Assembly (NCBI RefSeq): GCF_943193005.1
Contig: NZ_CALPCH010000003.1
Coordinates: 62,001-126,000 of the forward strand
Direction of reading: 5' to 3'
DNA from: Pumilibacter intestinalis
GTDB taxonomy: Bacteria > Bacillota > Clostridia > Christensenellales > Pumilibacteraceae
Length of the DNA: 64,000 nucleotides
Positions 26,111 through 36,152 of this stretch are shown here, piece by piece. Position numbers and translations under genes: made by a program. The notes beneath the pieces are model-generated. The model was given only the letters and a program-made list of their open reading frames with translations. It did no database searches and was not told where the DNA came from. The first letter of the stretch is position 1. The number at the start of each line of letters is the position of its first letter.

Positions 26111-29100
26111 ATGAATAAGGGAAGAAAATGGTTGATAACGGCAGTTGCGCTCATGATATTGAGTTGCTTATGCGTTGCATGTTCTAAGCAGATTGCCGTG
26201 CCCGACAATTTGCCGTACGGAGACGTAGACCTGTCGCAGGAAACGGCGGCGGGGTTGGAGAGCGCGGCGCGGTACAAAACGCGTTTCAAAAACGGAGATA
26301 TCAACATAGGCGACGTTATGCCGTATTATCACGACGGCATATACAGTTTCTTTTATCTTGCGGAAACGGGCAGCCACCCCGTTTACCGTGCGGATACTAC
26401 CGATTTCGTCAATTTCGAAGATAAGGGAGAGGTTCTTGCCGCGGGAGCGCCCAACGCGCAAGACGCCATGATAGGCACCGGCAGTATAGTAAAAGCGGGC
26501 AACGACTACTACTTTTTCTATACGGGATTTAAGAAAGACAATCCCGAAGCAATCATGCTCGCCAAGTCGAGCGGCAACATAGACGATTTCGTAAAAGTAA
26601 CCGATTTTATTATAAAAGCCGCCGACGTAAACGGGTGCGACCTCGAGGGTTGGGATTTGCGCGACCCGGAGGCATATTACGACGAAGAAAACGAGCGGTT
26701 TGTTTTGCTTGTTTCGGCGCGTAGAAGCGACGAACCCGTTATAGCGAAGTTTACCGTGTCGCTCGATTTGTCTGTTGTGACCTACGAGGGCGTAATATAT
26801 TCCGACGCTCGGTTCGGCGCGAACGTGCTCGAATGCAGCGACCTGTTCCGCATGGGCGACAAGTGGTATCTCACCTATTCGGTTCAGGACGTGTCGAACG
26901 GCGGCAACGACGGAGCGAATTCGGTGGAAGCCGAGCTCGGAAGTCAGGGCAAAGTGTTTTATGCGGTTTCCGACGGCATAGACGGACCGTTTGAGCGCGT
27001 TTACGACGCGGCGCTCGACAGTCACGCGTTTTACGCCGCCAAAAGCATACAGGACGGAGCGAATACTTATCTTGCCGGTTGGATACGGCAAAAGAACTCC
27101 AACATAGGCTGGCAGTATTTATGGGGCGGCAACTTGCAAGTGCATCAGCTTACGCAGAACGCAGACGGCAGTCTTAACGCGTCTTTACCTCAATCGGTGC
27201 GCAATTATTATTCGGTCGAGCGTAAATTGGACGGTGCGCTCGAAGCGTACAACGGATTCGATATGATAGCCGAGAGCAAAGACTATCATACGGTGAGCGC
27301 CGAATATCCCGAATATCTTCTTCACGCCACGGCGAGTTTCGACGCGGATACGACCGAATTCGGTTTTGCGCTCGGCGTAAGTTCCAATACCGCCAATATA
27401 ATGGAAGTTGCGTTTGTGCCGCATGCGAACAAAATGCGCAGTTCCATGGCGGGGCGGCAGGAACTTTGCAGTAAAAATATCAGGCTTATTGCCGGCGAAG
27501 AATACGACGTAACGCTGTTGGTCGAAGGGTCCGCCGTTACGGTATACGTAAACGACAGCGTGGCTTTTTCTTCGCGTATCCGCAATATCGGCAATAAAAA
27601 ACTCGCGGTATTCGCCAAAGGCGGCAGCGTTACTATGAAAGATTTCCACTTGTATACGCCGTCAAACTATGCCGATACTCTTTCGTCGGGATACGGAGAT
27701 TTTACCGTTTACGAAAACGGAGAGGCTAAAAAAGGCAACGTAAACAAATTGAACGTTTCTTCGGCCGCGCCCGCGAGAGCGGAATACGTTTCGCCCGAAG
27801 ATAATTTTCTGCGTTGCACCGCGGCGGTTTGTTCCGATAAGGCGGTAAACGTGAAAATCAAACTCGGAAACAGCGTGCTTAAAGAATACGGTACGCAGGC
27901 GGGGAAAGTTTCGCAAACGAGCGTTGCCGCATACGCGGTTAAGGGCGATAAACTTACCGTGGAATTTACGTCGGACGAAGACGCCGTAGTTTGGACGAAC
28001 GTATCGGTAGAGACCGACAAGCGCGCGTTCGCGGCGGAAACGAAAGCCGAAATAGCAAACGACGGAACGGCGAGTTATACTGCGGGCGAAAGCGGCGTAT
28101 ACGAATATGTCGCCACTATGTATTACGCGGGAGAGATTATCGGAGAGCCGGTATTCGAAGCGGGCGAAAGCGGTCGGGCGGCTGTAACGAATAGCGCAAG
28201 ACTGCTTACGCTTCGCGGCGCCGTAAAACTTAATGCGGGAGAGAAATTCGACGTTGCGTTGCGGTACGGTGAATTCGTATCCGAGACGGGCGCGCACAAC
28301 ATTGTGCTCGCTATACGCGGGGGGGGGAATAAAGATACCTTTGCCGCGGGAATAGGCACGTATACAAAGCCCGTATCCGTGCAAAGCAATGTTGTGAGCG
28401 AGATAGTGCCGATGTTTGAAAATATCGAATTTTCGGGCATACGCGAAATGTCGGTTGAGATGAACGGCGACGTTTTCGGCGAGCAGGGCAAATGCGGATT
28501 TGTGTATGCTTACGGCAAGGCGGGCGACGAGCTCAAGCCCATGACCGAATACAACACGAACGGCGAAACGTGGGAATACAAGCATAAAGCGCCCGAAGCC
28601 AACGACGCGCTTGAAATAAAGGCGGACTATATGAAGCAGGGCGGAGACTACGTTACCGCCGTTATATGGGTAGCGCCCGCAGACGGATATATAGATTTTG
28701 TAGCCGATTACGAAAGCCACACCGAAAACGTGCAAGTTCAGGCGTTTCGCAACCGAACGCTTTTACACGACGTTTTCTTGAAAGACGCGGGACGCGCGGA
28801 TATCGCGCTTCTCGGAACGGAGGTAAAGAGCGGCGATTGTATAATACTTGCGGTTCGCGCCGCAGGCAGAAGTACGGGCGAGAGCGACGGCAACTATCAT
28901 ATCAAGATAGGCAAAGGCAATTCCACCGTGCCTTTCGACCCTTCGGCTCCCGTTATAGCGGACTATGCCGCCGACTACAACACCGAGCGGCAGGGCGATT
29001 ACGGCTGGAAATACGCAACCGCGTCGTACGGTTGGGGACCCGAGCGCATAGACGGAATTACGCTCCTTGGCAAGAGCGGCGAAAGTTGGAGCGGAGGCGG

Positions 29101-30979
29101 AGCGTCATTCGACGCGCACGGAAAAGCGACGGGCAATCTTGCCGCAATTCTTTGGGAAAATTATACGTCGAATAAAATAGCGGTTCACATACAAGGTTCG
29201 TTCGATATATTGCAACCTACGGCGCTACGCGTTTGGATAGTGAACGCGAACGGAACCGGCAAAGAAAAAGTACAGGAAATATTCGCAGAAACCGCGGGTA
29301 AGAAATCTTTGCGTAATGCCGCGTATTCGCTTGACGCGGGAGAGAAAATCGCTTTCGTGTTATGCGACGTTGCGGGCAGTACGCCGCAATGCACCGCGGA
29401 TATCAGAGTGGCAACGAAAAACGGCGTTATCGTAGATACGGCTGCGTTTAACGGCGCTCTTAATGCGGCGCGGGCAATAACAAACGGCGGCAACTCCGAC
29501 GGCACGTACACCGAAGAAAGTTTCGCGGCATTGAAAACCGCGGTGAACGCGGCAAACGAATTCGCGCCGAGCATATCCGAAAAGTCGTACGCCGAAATTT
29601 CCGAGGCAACGAAAGCTCTCGAAACCGCGCTAAACGGCTTAAAACTCGATACAAGGGCGGCGAGAGAAGAACTGAAAAACTATATAGACGAAGTGAAGCA
29701 TTTGGAAAATCTTGGCTCGCTCGTAGGCAAGGTGCAAGAGTTTAAGTCCGCGCTCTCGGTTGCCCGCAACACACTCGCAAACGAGGGAGCAACAAGCGAA
29801 CAACTTACCGAAGCCAAAGACTTTCTTGCGGCGGCGAGAGCGAATGTGGCGGTAAGCGTAGCCGACAACATGACCGACAACATAGCGGCACAAGGCGACT
29901 GCGGCTGGATTGTCGCCAAGGTCGGTATGCAGTGGGACCCGCAAAAGCCCACCGGATATACCGAGCTTACGAAAGACGGAAACGTTTGGAAGTCGGGCGG
30001 CGATATCGCAATCGACGAGAGCGGTAATATTTACGGTAACGAAGTTGCGTATATGTGGCGCAATTACGGTGGCAACGTCACCTTATCCGTAAGAGGCACG
30101 GTTACCGTTAAAGACCAAAAAGACGATACGCGCAACAGATGTATTCGCGTATTCGTGTGGCGCAATAACGGAAATCACGAGCGTATACACGAAAGTTTCT
30201 TTGCCGACAGTAATGAATTTGCCGTCAATAATATGGCGCTCGCACACGGCGAAATGGTCATGTTTATAGTGTTCGATAATCATTCCGCTATGACGCTTGA
30301 CTGTTCGATAGAGGCTACCGACGTTGTTACTATCGATAAAACGTCGCTTACCACGCTTGTAACAAATGCCGCCGCGCTCAATGCGGAGGACTACACCGAA
30401 GCATCGTTTGACGCGTTGACTGCGGCAAAAGAAGCGGCGCAAAGCGTACTGAGTAAAGATAATGCTACGGCGGGCGAAATGTACAGGGCGGAAACGGCTC
30501 TGCAGACTGCGATTGCACAACTCGAAAGCGCTCAATTGGCGGAGATTTTGCAAGGCAACAACGGTTGGACTGTAGTCTCTGCGGAAATAGAGTGGAGCGC
30601 CTCCCCTTCTAAATTAAAAGATATTAAAAACATTCCGCTTGAAAACGGTAAATTTTCGGGAAACGGAGTTACGGTACAAAATTCCAGCGAAGGCAAAGTG
30701 CTTGTTTCATCAAACGGCGGTGTTGCAATCGTGTATACGGCAATGCAAAGCGGAACGTATGTATTCGAGGGGAATTTGTCGGGTACGCGCGGCAACGGTA
30801 GGTTTTATGAAAAGAAAGGAGAAGCTTCCGATTATACCGAACTCGGGTTCTTCGGTGGTGGCTCCGAGATTCGCCGCGAAATAACTTTACAAGCGGGAGA
30901 AAGCCTTGCGATTCATTTCGAAGGTCCCGTATCGAATATGCTTATGTATCTTTCGGCGCAGCCGAGTTCGGCGGCATAA
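26111..30979 (+). CDS. 1622-aa surface lipoprotein with GH32-like catalytic domain and FIVAR-type repeats
   Basis: The lipoprotein signal ends in CVAC with Cys24. Residues about 50-520 form a GH32-like propeller and sandwich: the nucleophile region is NIGDVMPYYHDG (Asp68, not the classic NDPNG), RDP at Asp185 (LRDPEA) and EC at Glu241 (LECSDL). Then come several beta domains (about 525-950), two similar modules 'QGDYGWKYA...SYGWGPERIDG' and 'QGDCGWIVA...GMQWDPQKP' (about 955 and 1258) with a third QGNNGW copy (about 1480), each separated by FIVAR-like helical segments (about 1115-1250 and 1415-1475). Likely a surface endo- or exo-fructanase with binding modules. A run of nine G (28319-28327) encodes Gly737-739. 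Confidence 0.8.
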   Translation: MNKGRKWLITAVALMILSCLCVACSKQIAVPDNLPYGDVDLSQETAAGLESAARYKTRFKNGDINIGDVMPYYHDGIYSFFYLAETGSHPVYRADTTDFVNFEDKGEVLAAGAPNAQDAMIGTGSIVKAGNDYYFFYTGFKKDNPEAIMLAKSSGNIDDFVKVTDFIIKAADVNGCDLEGWDLRDPEAYYDEENERFVLLVSARRSDEPVIAKFTVSLDLSVVTYEGVIYSDARFGANVLECSDLFRMGDKWYLTYSVQDVSNGGNDGANSVEAELGSQGKVFYAVSDGIDGPFERVYDAALDSHAFYAAKSIQDGANTYLAGWIRQKNSNIGWQYLWGGNLQVHQLTQNADGSLNASLPQSVRNYYSVERKLDGALEAYNGFDMIAESKDYHTVSAEYPEYLLHATASFDADTTEFGFALGVSSNTANIMEVAFVPHANKMRSSMAGRQELCSKNIRLIAGEEYDVTLLVEGSAVTVYVNDSVAFSSRIRNIGNKKLAVFAKGGSVTMKDFHLYTPSNYADTLSSGYGDFTVYENGEAKKGNVNKLNVSSAAPARAEYVSPEDNFLRCTAAVCSDKAVNVKIKLGNSVLKEYGTQAGKVSQTSVAAYAVKGDKLTVEFTSDEDAVVWTNVSVETDKRAFAAETKAEIANDGTASYTAGESGVYEYVATMYYAGEIIGEPVFEAGESGRAAVTNSARLLTLRGAVKLNAGEKFDVALRYGEFVSETGAHNIVLAIRGGGNKDTFAAGIGTYTKPVSVQSNVVSEIVPMFENIEFSGIREMSVEMNGDVFGEQGKCGFVYAYGKAGDELKPMTEYNTNGETWEYKHKAPEANDALEIKADYMKQGGDYVTAVIWVAPADGYIDFVADYESHTENVQVQAFRNRTLLHDVFLKDAGRADIALLGTEVKSGDCIILAVRAAGRSTGESDGNYHIKIGKGNSTVPFDPSAPVIADYAADYNTERQGDYGWKYATASYGWGPERIDGITLLGKSGESWSGGGASFDAHGKATGNLAAILWENYTSNKIAVHIQGSFDILQPTALRVWIVNANGTGKEKVQEIFAETAGKKSLRNAAYSLDAGEKIAFVLCDVAGSTPQCTADIRVATKNGVIVDTAAFNGALNAARAITNGGNSDGTYTEESFAALKTAVNAANEFAPSISEKSYAEISEATKALETALNGLKLDTRAAREELKNYIDEVKHLENLGSLVGKVQEFKSALSVARNTLANEGATSEQLTEAKDFLAAARANVAVSVADNMTDNIAAQGDCGWIVAKVGMQWDPQKPTGYTELTKDGNVWKSGGDIAIDESGNIYGNEVAYMWRNYGGNVTLSVRGTVTVKDQKDDTRNRCIRVFVWRNNGNHERIHESFFADSNEFAVNNMALAHGEMVMFIVFDNHSAMTLDCSIEATDVVTIDKTSLTTLVTNAAALNAEDYTEASFDALTAAKEAAQSVLSKDNATAGEMYRAETALQTAIAQLESAQLAEILQGNNGWTVVSAEIEWSASPSKLKDIKNIPLENGKFSGNGVTVQNSSEGKVLVSSNGGVAIVYTAMQSGTYVFEGNLSGTRGNGRFYEKKGEASDYTELGFFGGGSEIRREITLQAGESLAIHFEGPVSNMLMYLSAQPSSAA
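28319..28327 (+). repeat. G9 homopolymer inside the 1622-aa gene
   Basis: Nine consecutive G, in frame as three GGG glycine codons (residues 737-739). Gain or loss of one G would end translation soon after the catalytic domain and remove the C-terminal half. Confidence 0.95.
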
Positions 30980-31004
30980 AAAAGCCGCCCGATAAAGGCG
31001 GCGA
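30978..31004 (-). terminator. Terminator of the fructan lacI gene
   Basis: On the minus strand GCCGCC-TTTATCG-GGCGGC followed by a T6 run (30983-30978), 24 bp after the lacI stop. On the plus strand the T-run is missing, so it does not clearly terminate the upstream operon. Confidence 0.8.
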
Positions 31005-31027
31005 AAGAGCACATTGAAATGCAAGTA

Positions 31028-31999
31028 TCAAGCGGTAGTACCCTCTACCAAACGCACCGGCACGGTGGTGATAGGCGGCGCGGATTCGGGTGAAAGTACG
31101 TTTTTTACAAGGGCTTCGGCAATGGCGGCTTCGTCTTGCGCGATTACGGTAATTTTCGGGTCTGCGAGAATACGCACGAACTGCGAGTTGTCGAAACCTA
31201 TGATTTTCAAATCGTCGGGAACGCGTATGCCTTGAGATACCGCGTGGCGGTACAGTGCGTATGCAAGCATGTCATTGGAGCAAAACGCGCCGTCGAACGC
31301 GCCGAGTTTGCCCGAGAGACGGTCGGATACGAAAGAGTTGTAATACGAAAAGCCGAATTTGTCGTCGGTTTGGAACAGCTCGTATTTAACTCCGCAGTTA
31401 TTGCAGTATTCGGCAAAACCGCGATAACGGTTATGCCCTGCAAGACGCGCGTTGGTGAGCGGGCCGGAGATGTGCAAAAGGCGGGTGCACCCTTTGTCTA
31501 TGAGCCGTTTGGCGGCAAGTCGCCCTCCCTCGAAATTATCCGACGCGACGAGGGGGACGCTCTGCAAAATTCGGTCGAATGTAACGAGCTTAAAGGGAAC
31601 GTGCTCGTAATGCTCTATATCGAGAGTGTGGGAGCAAACGATAAGACCGTCTACGCCCTGCCCGTTGAGTATGCGTATGTATTCCCGCTCGAGTTTGGGG
31701 TCGGTGTAACTGTTGCAAAGGAGCAGACGCTTGTCTCGGATACGGCATTGCCATTCCACTTGACTTATAAGTCCGCTGTAAAACATGGAACCCGAGTCGG
31801 GAACCAAAATAGCTATAATATCGGACTTACTGCTTTGAAGCGAGCGGGCTATGCGGTTGGGTTGGTAATTGAGCTGTTGCATCGCTTCGTATACTTGCTT
31901 GCGTGTGTTTTCGCTGATGTAGCCGCGATTGTTGAGCACGCGCGATACGGTGGTGGGAGTAACGCCGGCTATACGTGCTACGTCTTTGATACTTGACAT
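31028..31999 (-). CDS. LacI-family regulator of the fructan locus
   Basis: 323 aa. N-terminal LacI helix-turn-helix (IKDVARIAGVTPTTVSRVLN) with hinge helix (NRIARSLQ), then a periplasmic-binding-protein-like ligand domain ending in GFDNSQFVRILADPKIT. It is divergent from the membrane-anchored GH32 gene; the intergenic region contains the sequence also found at the importer promoter (TGTCAAACGATTG), so it probably represses both units until a fructan-derived sugar binds. The identity of the inducer is unknown. Confidence 0.93.
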   Translation of the reverse strand: MSSIKDVARIAGVTPTTVSRVLNNRGYISENTRKQVYEAMQQLNYQPNRIARSLQSSKSDIIAILVPDSGSMFYSGLISQVEWQCRIRDKRLLLCNSYTDPKLEREYIRILNGQGVDGLIVCSHTLDIEHYEHVPFKLVTFDRILQSVPLVASDNFEGGRLAAKRLIDKGCTRLLHISGPLTNARLAGHNRYRGFAEYCNNCGVKYELFQTDDKFGFSYYNSFVSDRLSGKLGAFDGAFCSNDMLAYALYRHAVSQGIRVPDDLKIIGFDNSQFVRILADPKITVIAQDEAAIAEALVKNVLSPESAPPITTVPVRLVEGTTA

Positions 32000-32030
32000 A
32001 ATTCATCCCTTATAAATGATTGTTACATTT

Positions 32031-32047
32031 CAAGCAATCGTTTGACA
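32031..32047. promoter_or_regulatory. Probable LacI operator between lacI and the anchored GH32 gene
   Basis: CAATCGTTTGACA at 32035-32047 is the exact inverse of TGTCAAACGATTG at the importer promoter. It overlaps a TTGACA (32042-32047) that can act as the -35 of the rightward GH32 gene; a matching -10 is poor (CATATT, 32066-32071, 18-bp spacer). Confidence 0.65.
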
Positions 32048-32110
32048 GCTTTGAATAGATTATAACATATTAAAACAAATTTGTCTATTTATAAAACGGA
32101 GGAGCTTAGC

Positions 32111-35100
32111 ATGAAAATTCAAAAACGCATTACGGTTGTGTTGCTTGCTTTGGCAGTAGCCGCTTGTATAGCGGCGGCATTGCCCGCGATGGCTTTTGCG
32201 GCGGAAGTAGTCGCGTCGCCGCATATCGAGCAATACCGCCCTCAACTTGCCTATACGCAGAACGAGCATTGGAACAACGACCCTAACGGTTTGTTGTACG
32301 TGCCGAATGCGAACGGCGAGAGCGGCACGTATCACATGTATTATCAATACGCGGTGACGGGCAACAGGTGGGACGCCATGCACTGGGGGCACGCAACGAG
32401 CAAAGATTTGGTGCATTGGCAAGAGCACGGCGTGGCTATCACGCCGCTGTGGGCCGGCGATGAAGCCTATTTGAAAGATAAGACGGTGCCCACCGGTCCG
32501 ATTTTTTCGGGAAGCGCAGTGTATGTTTCGGAAGAACATAAGTCGCGCGGATATAAAAACAAAGCGGGATTTTACGCCGTGTTCACACAGCCCAAGACCG
32601 CCGAGGAGCGTGATGCCGAGGCGGACGCGGAGGGAACGACCGACCAACGCCAAACCGTGGCATATTCGCCCGACGGAGAAACGTTCGAACATTCCGAGTT
32701 CCGCGAAGTTCTCAAAACGGCAAACAATCTTACGGTGGGAGAAGGCGACGATAAACAAAATATAGGCTTGAAATATCCGGGCGATTTCCGCGACCCCAAG
32801 GTGTTTTGGCATGAGGGGCTCGGCAAATGGATGATGACGGTGGGCGGCGGCGAGATTGTGCAGTTCGCGTCCGATAATTTGCTCGATTGGGACTATGTGG
32901 GCACTACCGGTTTTTGGGGCGAATGTCCCGATTTATTTCCGCTCGAAACACCCGCGGGATTGCGGGGCGTTTACGGCGAACAAACTTGGGTGCTTGTGAT
33001 GTCGCCGGAGGATAAAGCGCAATCCCACGAATACAACGGCACAACAAGAGAAACGCATGAGTATCCAAACGAATATTACGTGCTCGGCACATGCAACGAA
33101 AACGGTTTGTTTTCCGCCTACGATGGCGAAACCTTGCGCAAATTTTCTTTCGGTTTGGACAGCTATGCGGTGCAGACTTTCAATAACGTGCCGAACGGGC
33201 GCAGAATAGGCGTGAGTTGGGCCGCAAGTTGGAAGACTGCGGACGATTACGCCGAAATGGGAAGCGGAGGCTTGCGCGACAACTGGAACGGCGGCATGAC
33301 CATGCTGTACGAGCTTGCGCTCGAAGAAATCAACGGAGAATTGGCGCTTACGCGTAATCCGGTAAGCGAATATTCGGCATTAAGACAAGGCGAACCTTTA
33401 TACAATAACGAAAGCGTGACCGTAAGCGAAGAAAATATTTTGAGCGGAGTGAGTGCTTCGCTTGCCGAAATCGATGCGGTGCTCGACGTATCCAATACTA
33501 CGGCTACCGAGGTGAAGTTACGGCTCGCCGTTTCCGAATACGAGCATACCGATATACTGTACGATATTCAAAATCAAATTCTTACGGTATATCGCGGCAA
33601 TTCTTCGCTGGCGGCATCGGATACGGCAAGATACAGTGTTCCGTATTCGGCTCCGCTTGCTCCGCATGACGGCAAAGTGCGCATTCATGCTTATCTCGAT
33701 TGGGGCAATCTGTTCGTGTCGGGCGGTAAAGGTGAGGCGAGCGCCAATGTGGCGATATTCCCGTCGCTGTACAGTAACGGCATGTCGCTTACGAGCAACG
33801 GCGAAATTACCGCAAGCGTGACCGTGTACGCATTAAACGGAATTTGGAATAATGAGGATGCAAAAAGCGAATTCGATTCTTTCTATATAAGCGCAAGCGA
33901 AGAAACGATTTATGTAGGCGACACGCTTACGGTGCTTGCCTGCTCGCCCAACCCCACATTTTCATTATCCGACGTGACCTGCGCGGCGGACGGCGACGTC
34001 GTATCGGCGGAAAAGCGCACCGACGGAAGTATTGCGATAACCGCACTTAAAACGGGGAATGCGGTTGTTACGGTAAAATATAACGATAAAGAGAAGCAAA
34101 TAAAAGTAGCCGTGCTTTCGGGAGAAGTCGATTCCGATTTGGAAATTACAAACGTATACGCGGGCAAGTGGACGCGCGACAAAGGATTTGTGGGAAGTGC
34201 GAGCGGCGACGGATTTATATATTCGGAAGATAAATACACTTACTTTTCGCTCTCCGCTACGGTTACGGCGCGGAGTAACGGTGCAACGGCATTCGGATTT
34301 ATGTTTGCCGCAGGAGATAATTACCACACGTATTATTGTGCCAATTACGATTATGCGGCGCGTGAAGTCAAGCTGTGGATGAGCGGCGGCGAATCAATCG
34401 CTACGTATCCGCTTGCGCTCAGGCGGGGCGAGCCGGTAAACTACAAAGTTACGGTATACAACGGCGAAATCAATATAGCGGTGAACGGACAAACGGTGAT
34501 AGTTGCCAATCACGGACTGTATGAAGGCGGGCATTTGGGGTTGAACGTATACAACGGCGAATTCGCTTTTAACGATATTCGCATTGCTTCTATCTACGGC
34601 GCGGGCGAGTCGGTGCGTGAAAACGTGGGAGACGCGGCTTTTACGGTGCGTAATCTTACCGATAAGACGTATCTTACTGCCGATGATTACACGGTGGAGG
34701 GCGGAGTGTTGTCGCTTGCGTCAAGCTATATTTCATCGCTTGTCGGCGGCAACAAATACGATTTCACTATATGTTTCGAAAACGGTAAAACCTCCGCATT
34801 TACTCTCTATACTTATTCTGCGGTGCAGATTTACGACAGTTACCGCACGCTCGGCAACGGCGACGCGCTTACGCTCGCGGTGTCGCTCGGAATGGCGAAT
34901 ATAAAGAACGTAATGATAGACGGAAAAGACGTGGAATATGTTTTCGAAAATTCCGCGCTTACGATAGGCGGCGGCATAATTTCCGCGCTCAGCGAGGGCG
35001 ACCATACCGTGCGGATTTTTACTGACAGCGGCGCGGTCGATTTCGTGTTCGGTTACAAAATAGTGCCGCCCGAACCGGTGGATAAAACGGGTATGGCGAT

Positions 35101-35203
35101 AAGCGTGATAGCGATAGCGGCGGTAGGTTGCGTTGCAATAGCTTTTACGGCGTATTGGATAGCGGCAAGAAAGCGTAAAGACGGAGAAAATAAGGCATGT
35201 TAG
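32111..35203 (+). CDS. Membrane-anchored extracellular GH32 fructanase, 1030 aa
   Basis: The ATG at 32111 follows GGAGG and starts a signal peptide (cleavage after AMAFA). Catalytic domain about 40-420: WNNDPNG with Asp57, FRDPKV with Asp228, GECPDL with Glu271; then a GH32 beta-sandwich to about 590. A Big_2-like domain (about 595-680), a concanavalin-like domain resembling CBM66/DUF1080 (about 690-835) and two X2-like Ig modules (about 840-985) follow. A membrane span (about 993-1018) and a basic tail (ARKRKDGENK) anchor it to the cell. It should attack levan or inulin at the surface. Its stop overlaps the kinase start. Confidence 0.93.
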   Translation: MKIQKRITVVLLALAVAACIAAALPAMAFAAEVVASPHIEQYRPQLAYTQNEHWNNDPNGLLYVPNANGESGTYHMYYQYAVTGNRWDAMHWGHATSKDLVHWQEHGVAITPLWAGDEAYLKDKTVPTGPIFSGSAVYVSEEHKSRGYKNKAGFYAVFTQPKTAEERDAEADAEGTTDQRQTVAYSPDGETFEHSEFREVLKTANNLTVGEGDDKQNIGLKYPGDFRDPKVFWHEGLGKWMMTVGGGEIVQFASDNLLDWDYVGTTGFWGECPDLFPLETPAGLRGVYGEQTWVLVMSPEDKAQSHEYNGTTRETHEYPNEYYVLGTCNENGLFSAYDGETLRKFSFGLDSYAVQTFNNVPNGRRIGVSWAASWKTADDYAEMGSGGLRDNWNGGMTMLYELALEEINGELALTRNPVSEYSALRQGEPLYNNESVTVSEENILSGVSASLAEIDAVLDVSNTTATEVKLRLAVSEYEHTDILYDIQNQILTVYRGNSSLAASDTARYSVPYSAPLAPHDGKVRIHAYLDWGNLFVSGGKGEASANVAIFPSLYSNGMSLTSNGEITASVTVYALNGIWNNEDAKSEFDSFYISASEETIYVGDTLTVLACSPNPTFSLSDVTCAADGDVVSAEKRTDGSIAITALKTGNAVVTVKYNDKEKQIKVAVLSGEVDSDLEITNVYAGKWTRDKGFVGSASGDGFIYSEDKYTYFSLSATVTARSNGATAFGFMFAAGDNYHTYYCANYDYAAREVKLWMSGGESIATYPLALRRGEPVNYKVTVYNGEINIAVNGQTVIVANHGLYEGGHLGLNVYNGEFAFNDIRIASIYGAGESVRENVGDAAFTVRNLTDKTYLTADDYTVEGGVLSLASSYISSLVGGNKYDFTICFENGKTSAFTLYTYSAVQIYDSYRTLGNGDALTLAVSLGMANIKNVMIDGKDVEYVFENSALTIGGGIISALSEGDHTVRIFTDSGAVDFVFGYKIVPPEPVDKTGMAISVIAIAAVGCVAIAFTAYWIAARKRKDGENKAC

Positions 35204-36117
35204 CGGTATACGGCGAAATATTGGCGGATATGATAGGCAAAGAACAGAACGGAACGCTTGCATACGAACGGTATGCGGGCGGCGCACCGTTTAACGTGGC
35301 TTGCGCGTGTACGCGCGCCGGCGGCAAAGCGGGGTTTACGGGCTGTGTCGGCGATGACATTATAGGCAGGTATCTGGTGGAATTTTCACGGGAGCAGGGG
35401 TTGGAACTTGCGGATATTTCCGTTCTTCCCGACGTGAATACCACGCTCGCATTTGTGGAGCTTTCGGCGGACGGGGAACGCAGTTTTTGTTTTTACAGAA
35501 AGGGGACCGCCGATTATAAGTTGCAACAACATACGCTCGCTTATATAAAAGATGCGGATATCGTGCACCTCGGTTCGCTTATGCTTAGCGAACCCGAGGG
35601 CGTCGCATTTGCCGACAAAGCCGTAGACGCGGTGAAGAAAGCCGGTAAGAAACTCAGTTTTGACATAAACTACCGCAACGATATTTTTCCTGACGGTCGG
35701 GTGGCAAAAAAGATATACGCAAAATACGCCGAAGCCGCGGATATAGTGAAATATTCGGAAGAAGAGCTCGAAATGTTTACCGGCATGAAAGGGATTGACG
35801 GAATAAACAAGTTGTCGCGTTCGGATAAACTCGTGTGCGTTACATTGGGCGGCAATGGCAGCGTTTATGCGATAGGCGGCAGAGTGCGAACGGTGCCGAG
35901 CATAAAAGTCAAACCTGTAGACACTACGGGAGCGGGCGATGCTTTTTACGGCGCGCTTTTGAGTAAGTTGGACGGAAAAGATTTTGCCGCGCTTTCCGAT
36001 AGCGAACTATACGATATTTTCCGCTTTGCAAACGTGGCGGGCGCTCTTGCCACTACCGCCCGCGGCGCACTCAACAGTTTGCCCGCAAAGGAAGAAATAG
36101 AAAAATATCTTAACTGA
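35197..36117 (+). CDS. PfkB-family sugar kinase, probable fructokinase
   Basis: 306 aa. The N-terminal GGAPFNVA and the C-terminal anion-hole motif DTTGAGDAF (catalytic Asp248) are the two PfkB signatures; KLSFDINYR is the conserved central strand. It phosphorylates a sugar with ATP; fructose is the natural substrate given the GH32 enzymes. The ATG lies inside the end of the GH32 gene (ATGTTAG overlap), showing translational coupling. Confidence 0.9.
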   Translation: MLAVYGEILADMIGKEQNGTLAYERYAGGAPFNVACACTRAGGKAGFTGCVGDDIIGRYLVEFSREQGLELADISVLPDVNTTLAFVELSADGERSFCFYRKGTADYKLQQHTLAYIKDADIVHLGSLMLSEPEGVAFADKAVDAVKKAGKKLSFDINYRNDIFPDGRVAKKIYAKYAEAADIVKYSEEELEMFTGMKGIDGINKLSRSDKLVCVTLGGNGSVYAIGGRVRTVPSIKVKPVDTTGAGDAFYGALLSKLDGKDFAALSDSELYDIFRFANVAGALATTARGALNSLPAKEEIEKYLN

Positions 36118-36152
36118 ACGCGACGATTGCAAGCGAAAAGGCATTGCAAATC

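Noticed and set aside
32111-35203. Sortase (LPXTG) anchoring of the surface GH32
   Set aside because: The C-terminus has a membrane span and basic tail but no LPXTG-like motif, so it is a plain membrane anchor.
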